From contig CALCYQ010000001.1 of assembly GCA_937906385.1 (NCBI GenBank), forward strand, positions 62,001-126,000: a DNA stretch of 64,000 nt, in the 5' to 3' direction. Of the stretch, positions 58,993 to 64,000 are shown piece by piece. The position numbers were made by a program, and so were the translations under genes. Position 1 is the first letter of the stretch, and every line of letters begins with the position of its first letter. The stretch is from an uncultured Candidatus Saccharibacteria bacterium (GTDB lineage: Bacteria; Patescibacteriota; Saccharimonadia; Saccharimonadales; Saccharimonadaceae). The notes beneath the pieces are model-generated. The model worked only from the letters and a program-made list of their open reading frames with translations, was not told where the DNA came from and ran no database searches.

Positions 58993-59811
58993 ATGAAAAA
59001 GATCCTTGCGGTATCTGGCGGCATCGACTCTGTTGTGATGTTGCATATGTTCCGCGCCGACCAAGACGCGGTAGTTGCGCATTTTGATCACGGCATTCGG
59101 CCAAATTCGGCCGAGGATTGTCTTTTTGTGGCGCGTCTTGCGAAAGAATACGGGCTACCATTTTATAGCCAGCGCGCCGAGCTTGGCGCCGAGTGCTCTG
59201 AAGACACCGCTCGGGTGGCTCGCTACGCTTTTTTGCGTGATTTAGCGAAAAAACACGACGGCCAAATCTACACTGCCCATCATCGCGACGACGTTGTCGA
59301 GACGATGGCAATCAATATCCTCCGCGGCACCGGCTGGCGCGGTATCGCGCCATTTTGGGGGAAAGAAATCGCGCGGCCACTGATCGAAATGACTAAAGCG
59401 GATATTTGTCGCTATGCTACGGCACACGGCTTAAGTTTTCGCCAAGACCAAACCAACACCGAAGATGCCTATTTGCGCAACCGCGTTCGTCTCGCTTTAA
59501 GTCCGGCTGAACGGGAAGCGCTCTATGCGATTTATCTCAAACAATTGCCGCTTCGCGACGAGATTGAGTTTATTCTTGGGCAGATTTCGCCAAGTAATCA
59601 ATATTCGAAGGAACTCGTCGCTCAAGCCGGCATTGAGATTTTGCGCCAAATTCTGCAAAACCATCAAATTTACCTGACGCGCCCGCAGCTCGACCGTGCG
59701 CTCGAGGCTATCCAGACTTTTACTCCCGGCAAACGTTTTTCGCTTGATAAAAATCATTTCCTAAATATCAAGCGTTATTACTTCCAAATTGAAGGCTCCG
59801 CCTCTGTTTAA
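58993..59811 (+). CDS. tilS: tRNA(Ile)-lysidine synthase TilS
   Basis: The 272 residues start at ATG 58993. The PP-loop ATPase motif is AVSGGIDSVVML, followed by HFDHGIRPNSAEDC and YTAHHRDDVVETMAIN. It changes C34 of the CAT-anticodon tRNA-Ile to lysidine, so that it reads AUA; that tRNA is encoded at 19458. The protein lacks most of the C-terminal domains of E. coli TilS (432 residues), similar to short bacterial forms. Confidence 0.95.
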   Translation: MKKILAVSGGIDSVVMLHMFRADQDAVVAHFDHGIRPNSAEDCLFVARLAKEYGLPFYSQRAELGAECSEDTARVARYAFLRDLAKKHDGQIYTAHHRDDVVETMAINILRGTGWRGIAPFWGKEIARPLIEMTKADICRYATAHGLSFRQDQTNTEDAYLRNRVRLALSPAEREALYAIYLKQLPLRDEIEFILGQISPSNQYSKELVAQAGIEILRQILQNHQIYLTRPQLDRALEAIQTFTPGKRFSLDKNHFLNIKRYYFQIEGSASV

Positions 59812-59849
59812 ATTGTCCAAACTTATCTGATATGCTAAAATAAAAGAGC

Positions 59850-61061
59850 ATGAAATTTCGCGAGACGAAAGATAATCTTCCGATCATTATTTTGGCTCTT
59901 ACCATTATCTGTCTTGTTTTTGGTATCGTCTCGAAACAAACCGGCATTTTCGCGAGCGCGACTTCGAGCGACGGGGAAGGCGGCGCGGTCGTCTCATCTG
60001 AGCATTATATTACGATTTACGACGGCGATAATAAAATCACCGTGCGTAGTAACGCTAATACTATTCGCGAGGCCCTCGAGCGCGCCGACGTCAAGGTCAG
60101 TGAGTCCGACACGGTCGAACCAGCGCTCGATGAAACGATTAACGAAGAAAACTTCAATATCAACATTTACCGCGCACGCGAAGTGGTCGTACTTGATGGC
60201 CAAACCAAGAAATATATCAAAACCGCCGCGACGGACCCTATTAAAGTTGCTGAAGCTGCCGGTGTCGAAATCCTTGAAGCCGATCTTGTTAAAGTCGAAT
60301 CATTTAATAATTTGCTCGAAAGCGGCATGTCCGCCGCCTACCGCGTATATCATGCCAAAACTGTTAAATTGAATTTCTTTGGTAAAAATGTCGAGCTGCG
60401 CACCCAAGCCAAAACCGTGCGCGAGTTTTTGGCGGAGCGCGAAATAGATATGAATCCAGAAATCAACTGGATTTCCGTGCCAGAAAACACCAAAATTACC
60501 GACGGTATTGCGTTTAGTATTTTCCGCCAAGGCAAACAAACCGTCGTCGTTGACGAAGTTATTAAGTTTAATGAAAAAACGACTTACGATTTCTCGCTCG
60601 ATTATGGCAAACGCGAAATTACCAAAGCTGGTCAAAACGGTTCGCGCACCGTTACTTATGAAATCGACATGAAAGATGGCAAAGAACTCTCGCGCAAAGT
60701 TATCTCTAGCATCGTCACTAAAGAACCGGTTACGCAAGAAGTAAAAGTCGGCATGAATATTGACTTGCCGGCCGGCACGCACGAGGATTGGATGGCCGCC
60801 GTCGGCATTTCGCCGAGCGACTACGGCTACGTTAATTACATCATCACTCGCGAATCACATTGGAACCCGCTTTCGCGCAACGTTTCAAGCGGTGCCACCG
60901 GACTCTGTCAAGCACTCCCAGGTAGCAAGATGGCCATCGCCGGCGCCGACTGGGAAACCAATCCGATTACGCAGTTGCGTTGGTGTAATGGCTACGCCGT
61001 TGGCCGTTATGGTAGCTGGCAAAAGGCTTACGAATTCTGGATCAAGAACCATTGGTGGTAA
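59850..61061 (+). CDS. YabE-like protein: DUF348 and G5 domains plus transglycosylase-like domain
   Basis: The 403 residues have an N-terminal membrane helix (about 12-32) and two or three DUF348 units (for example ITVRSNANTIREALERADVK and VELRTQAKTVREFLAEREID). A G5 domain follows (about 240-310: VVVDEVIKFNEKTTYDF...KVISSIVTKEPVTQ), then a C-terminal lytic-transglycosylase-like domain (YIITRESHWNPLSRNVSSGA, catalytic Glu in RES). The arrangement is that of resuscitation-promoting or wall-remodelling proteins such as YabE. It likely trims peptidoglycan. As in Firmicutes, rsmA follows closely (4 bases here). Confidence 0.9.
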   Translation: MKFRETKDNLPIIILALTIICLVFGIVSKQTGIFASATSSDGEGGAVVSSEHYITIYDGDNKITVRSNANTIREALERADVKVSESDTVEPALDETINEENFNINIYRAREVVVLDGQTKKYIKTAATDPIKVAEAAGVEILEADLVKVESFNNLLESGMSAAYRVYHAKTVKLNFFGKNVELRTQAKTVREFLAEREIDMNPEINWISVPENTKITDGIAFSIFRQGKQTVVVDEVIKFNEKTTYDFSLDYGKREITKAGQNGSRTVTYEIDMKDGKELSRKVISSIVTKEPVTQEVKVGMNIDLPAGTHEDWMAAVGISPSDYGYVNYIITRESHWNPLSRNVSSGATGLCQALPGSKMAIAGADWETNPITQLRWCNGYAVGRYGSWQKAYEFWIKNHWW

Positions 61062-61064
61062 AAT

Positions 61065-61841
61065 ATGGCATTGCAGAACAGAAAATCTCTTGGTCAAAAC
61101 TGGCTCAAAGATCGCGACACTCTCATCGATATCGCCGACATGGCAAGCACGGGTGGTGTTTCGGAAGTGCTCGAAATCGGTCCAGGCCTTGGCACGCTCA
61201 CCTCGGCGCTTTTTAAATTCTTTGATAAAGTCACTGCCGTTGAGCTCGACGACCGGCTCGCTGCGAACCTGCCAAAGTCTTTCCCGGGTAAAAATCTTGA
61301 AGTTATCCATGGCGATGTCCTCGACCTCGACCTAGATTCGCTCGGTCTGCCCGAAAAATATGTCGTAGCGGGGAATATCCCATACTACATCACCTCGCCA
61401 ATTATCCAAAAATTCCTTCACGCCGAGCATCGTCCAGAAAAAATCGTACTTCTCATGCAAAAAGAAGTTGCCGAGCGTCTTGCCGCCCAGCCTGGCGACT
61501 ATTCTATTCTCGGTCTTTCGGCACAAATCTATGCTAAGGTCACACTTGGTCAAGTTGTAAAGCGCGAATTTTTCACCCCGCCGCCAAAAGTCGACAGCCA
61601 AGTCGTCATGCTCGAGCCGCTTGGTGTGCCACTTGCATCGGAATCCACCATGTCACTCGTCAAACTCGGCTTTATTGCACCTCGTAAAAAACTTCTTTCC
61701 AACCTTATGGTTGGCCTACAACTACCAAAAGAGGAAATTCGATCTTATTTCGCTACGCTCAATCTTTCCGAGAATGCGCGCCCAGCCGATTTGTCTATTG
61801 ACAATTGGTGCGCCCTTGAAAAACTGATTCATAAGCATTAA
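61065..61841 (+). CDS. rsmA: 16S rRNA (adenine1518/1519-N6)-dimethyltransferase
   Basis: The 258 residues include KSLGQNWLKDRDTLIDIADM, the SAM-binding motif VLEIGPGLGTLTSAL, AVELDDRLA, and the catalytic VAGNIPYYITSPIIQ (NIPY). KsgA/RsmA dimethylates two adenines in helix 45 of 16S rRNA late in 30S assembly. Length is normal. It is probably co-transcribed with the preceding YabE-like gene. Confidence 0.97.
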   Translation: MALQNRKSLGQNWLKDRDTLIDIADMASTGGVSEVLEIGPGLGTLTSALFKFFDKVTAVELDDRLAANLPKSFPGKNLEVIHGDVLDLDLDSLGLPEKYVVAGNIPYYITSPIIQKFLHAEHRPEKIVLLMQKEVAERLAAQPGDYSILGLSAQIYAKVTLGQVVKREFFTPPPKVDSQVVMLEPLGVPLASESTMSLVKLGFIAPRKKLLSNLMVGLQLPKEEIRSYFATLNLSENARPADLSIDNWCALEKLIHKH

Positions 61842-61885
61842 AATAAGCTTAAGCTATATCGATATAATACAAGGGAGAATTTTTA

Positions 61886-62773
61886 ATGGACGGAACCGCA
61901 CAACCTACGGGTTCGAATAAACCACAATTAGATATGGATGCAATCAATGCAGCCGTAAATGCATCTGCGGGCAACGATCCGAATCTCCAGAATACTTTTG
62001 ATGTGAACGACATCAGTCTCGACGACACTCCTACTACTGCCGCCGAGCTCGAGCAACAGATGAAGAAAAATCCAGAAATGAGCCTTGCCGGCTCCGTTAT
62101 TGATAATTCCGTCTCCACTGAGGATGCCGTTAAAGCTCCGCAAGTTAAGCTTGCTGCCGATGTAGCTACTACCACCCCTCAAGACCCTTCAATTATCGCC
62201 GATAAGCCAGAAGATGAGCCTACTACTGCAATTAACGACGAGGATGTGTCCGCGGCGGATACTCCCGCACCTGTGAGCGACGCCACTGCTCCAGCTGCTC
62301 CAGCCGAAGAGTCGAAGGCGGAAGCTTCCTTCGTTGGCGGTGATCTAGAAGATGAAAAATCTGCCGAAGATGACGCGGCCGAAGAGCCAAAGGAAGACAC
62401 TACTACCTTGAACTATGCCGATCCAGTCGACAATTTCGAAAAAGAAGATGCTGCTCCAGCCGAAGATAAGGAAAAAGCTCCTGCTGAAGAACCTACTTCT
62501 ACTAATGAAGCTAATCCGGCCGAAGCACCAGCCGACGATTCCGCCGTTCCAACTCCTGCCGCTGCTCCAGAAGAACCAAAGAAAAAAGACAAGAAAAAAT
62601 CTAAAGACGCCACGCCGAGCGACATGCCATCAAACGGTGTCTTGCCGAAAGAAAAAGTCAGCCCATTTGCAGAAGGTGGCCTGTTCCGCAGCAACGGCTT
62701 CATCGCCTTTGCGGTCATTCTTGGCGTTCTCGTTATTCTTGGCGTTGTGATTGCGATTGCGATTTTTAGCTAG
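61886..62773 (+). CDS. Acidic low-complexity protein with a C-terminal membrane anchor
   Basis: The 295 residues are mostly disordered and rich in Ala, Pro, Glu and Asp (APAEEPTSTNEANPAEAPAD), followed by a lysine patch (EEPKKKDKKKSKD) and a final membrane helix (about 270-293). The positive patch and C-terminal anchor suggest a cytoplasmic, tail-anchored topology. GGGAG and TATAAT precede the start. No family recognised. Confidence 0.75.
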   Translation: MDGTAQPTGSNKPQLDMDAINAAVNASAGNDPNLQNTFDVNDISLDDTPTTAAELEQQMKKNPEMSLAGSVIDNSVSTEDAVKAPQVKLAADVATTTPQDPSIIADKPEDEPTTAINDEDVSAADTPAPVSDATAPAAPAEESKAEASFVGGDLEDEKSAEDDAAEEPKEDTTTLNYADPVDNFEKEDAAPAEDKEKAPAEEPTSTNEANPAEAPADDSAVPTPAAAPEEPKKKDKKKSKDATPSDMPSNGVLPKEKVSPFAEGGLFRSNGFIAFAVILGVLVILGVVIAIAIFS

Positions 62774-62810
62774 TTCGCCTTTATCTGTAAAAGATGTTAA
62801 AATATGATTC

Positions 62811-64000
62811 ATGAAAGAATCATATATCACTACAGCTATCCCATATGTCAACGGTAATCCGCACCTCGGACATGTGATGGACTATCTTCTTGCGGACACG
62901 CTGCGCCGATATATGATGTCGAAGGGCGCTAAAGTTCGCTTCCAGGTCGGCACCGATGAGCATGGTAATAAGATTTATAAAAAAGCCGCCGAGGCCGGTA
63001 TTGACACGCAAGAATTTGTCGACCAAAATGCCGCCCAGTTCGAGAAATTTATTCAATCGCTCGGCGTAGAATATACCGATTTTATTCGCACGACCAATCC
63101 GGACCATGAACGCCGCTGCCAAGAAATTTGGAAGCGGCTCGGCGACCATATTTACAAAGACAAATATGAGGGCTGGTATTGCGAAGGTTGCGAAAACTTC
63201 GTCACCGACACTGAGCACGACGAAAATGACGGCATTTGCCCAGACCACAAAAAGCCATATATTAAGCTCAGCGAGGAGAACTATTATCTCCGCATTGCTG
63301 ATTTTAAGGATGAGATTCGCGCTAAAATCGAATCCGACGAAATGAAAATTACGCCGGCCTTCCGCAAGAAAGAGTTTCTCAACTTGCTCAAAAATATGCC
63401 AGACGTTTCTATTTCGCGTCCAAAGAGCCAAGTGGCTTGGGGCATCCCGGTGCCGGGCGACGAAGAGCAGGTCATGTATGTCTGGATCGATGCGCTCGCA
63501 AATTACATTACCGTGCTCGGCTATCCGGATAATGACATTTCTGCCTATTGGCCAGCCAATACGCAGATTGTTGGCAAAGACATCCTGCGCTTTCATGCTG
63601 GTATTTGGCCGGCTATCCTGCTTGGTCTCGGCTTGCCGCTGCCAAAGAATCTGCTCGCGCATGGTTTTATTACCGTAAACGGCGAGAAGATGTCTAAGTC
63701 TATCGGCAACGTGGTTGATCCGATTGAGATTCTCAACAAGCATGGTCTCGTGCCGCTGCGTTATTACTTCTTACGCCACGCCTCGACCACTGATGATTCC
63801 GACTTTACTTGGGACAAGTACGAAGCCGCCTATAACGAGCTTGCCAACGACCTTGGCAACCTTGTCCAACGCCTCGCTACGCTTTGCAAGAAGAATGGCA
63901 TCTCTGGTCGCTCAGTTATTCGTCGTGACGAACCGGAATTTGACGCCAAGATGGAAGCTTACGAATTTAATTTTGCCTTTGATCTGCTCTGGAAGCAAAT
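62811..64000 (+). CDS. metG: Methionyl-tRNA synthetase (3' end beyond the window)
   Basis: 396 codons are visible from ATG 62811. The class I signatures are AIPYVNGNPHLGH (HIGH-type motif) and NGEKMSKSIGN (KMSKS). A connective-peptide zinc site is present as CEGCENF with a later CPDH. The anticodon-binding domain begins near the edge (FTWDKYEAAYNELANDLGNL). It charges both the initiator and elongator tRNAs found in this window. TAAAAT ends seven bases before the ATG. Confidence 0.97.
   Translation, partial: MKESYITTAIPYVNGNPHLGHVMDYLLADTLRRYMMSKGAKVRFQVGTDEHGNKIYKKAAEAGIDTQEFVDQNAAQFEKFIQSLGVEYTDFIRTTNPDHERRCQEIWKRLGDHIYKDKYEGWYCEGCENFVTDTEHDENDGICPDHKKPYIKLSEENYYLRIADFKDEIRAKIESDEMKITPAFRKKEFLNLLKNMPDVSISRPKSQVAWGIPVPGDEEQVMYVWIDALANYITVLGYPDNDISAYWPANTQIVGKDILRFHAGIWPAILLGLGLPLPKNLLAHGFITVNGEKMSKSIGNVVDPIEILNKHGLVPLRYYFLRHASTTDDSDFTWDKYEAAYNELANDLGNLVQRLATLCKKNGISGRSVIRRDEPEFDAKMEAYEFNFAFDLLWKQ

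Noticed and set aside
1..64000. Genetic code 25 (TGA as glycine)
   Set aside because: Conserved genes end at TGA where homologues end, and TGA serves as stop in ATGA overlaps such as 50826-50829.

Overview
The window looks like a chromosomal segment of a small-genome bacterium of the Patescibacteria/CPR, most likely a Candidatus Saccharibacteria (TM7) member. This is inferred from gene content and was not tested with a tree. The support is: closely packed short genes; the standard genetic code, with TGA used as stop (for example the ATGA overlap at 50826-50829); type IV pilus parts; many envelope proteins of unknown function; a fused RNase HII-YraN gene; and few biosynthetic genes beside a full set of recombination genes (recA, recX, ruvA, ruvB, ruvC). 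No rRNA, CRISPR array, transposase or prophage gene was seen.

Layout. 1-5 kb: an edge fragment of an SufC-like ATPase, a cation exchanger, tRNA-Asn, an MBOAT/AlgX-like O-acetylation pair and a frameshifted acyltransferase. 5-10.7 kb: glmS, an ABC exporter and membrane proteins. 10.8-18.8 kb: a giant (about 1980 aa) B-repeat/beta-helix surface protein, a membrane-anchored partner and a GH30 glycosidase. 18.8-20.1 kb: tRNA-Ile2, an FtsB-like divisome protein and initiator tRNA. 20.2-25.7 kb: a leftward six-gene operon ending in an SLH surface protein and holding a flavoprotein that lacks its redox cysteines. 25.8-35.9 kb: ruvC, ruvA, ruvB, a cell-wall hydrolase, DsbA, a J-protein, NUDIX and small membrane proteins. 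35.9-37.2 kb: a stretch without conventional genes. 37.2-42.6 kb: a Type III restriction-modification system plus a DUF2726 protein. 42.6-52.5 kb: a GntR/ABC operon, rubrerythrin, a secreted HNH nuclease, rnhB-yraN, rplS, PilB ATPase, a TrmH-type methylase, RimK with a retropepsin-like protease, and a pilin. 52.5-64 kb: a branching enzyme, dut, yebC, recA-recX, tilS, a G5/transglycosylase protein, rsmA and the start of metG, with tRNA-Met and tRNA-Ser.

The most unusual stretch is 35.9-37.2 kb. It holds four tandem cassettes. Each has a rightward promoter, a small RNA of about 65-70 nt made of a hairpin plus an intrinsic terminator, and a leftward micro-ORF (21-27 codons; one copy is only a remnant) that converges on it. 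The micro-ORFs start with similar residues (M-N/S-V-x-I-x-I/L), have ribosome-binding sites, differ at many third codon positions, and follow a leader hairpin that keeps pairing despite base changes. This layout resembles a multicopy type I toxin-antitoxin locus, but the function is inferred. Directly after it, the Type III R-M operon has a leader of about 200 nt with a long, almost perfect stem. One strand of that stem can pair instead with the translation start of the methyltransferase gene, which suggests an RNA switch.

A second general feature is transcription that seems to begin at the start codon. At least a dozen genes have a -10 box ending exactly 6 nt before ATG and no ribosome-binding site, and two divergent pairs share only 14 bp between their start codons.
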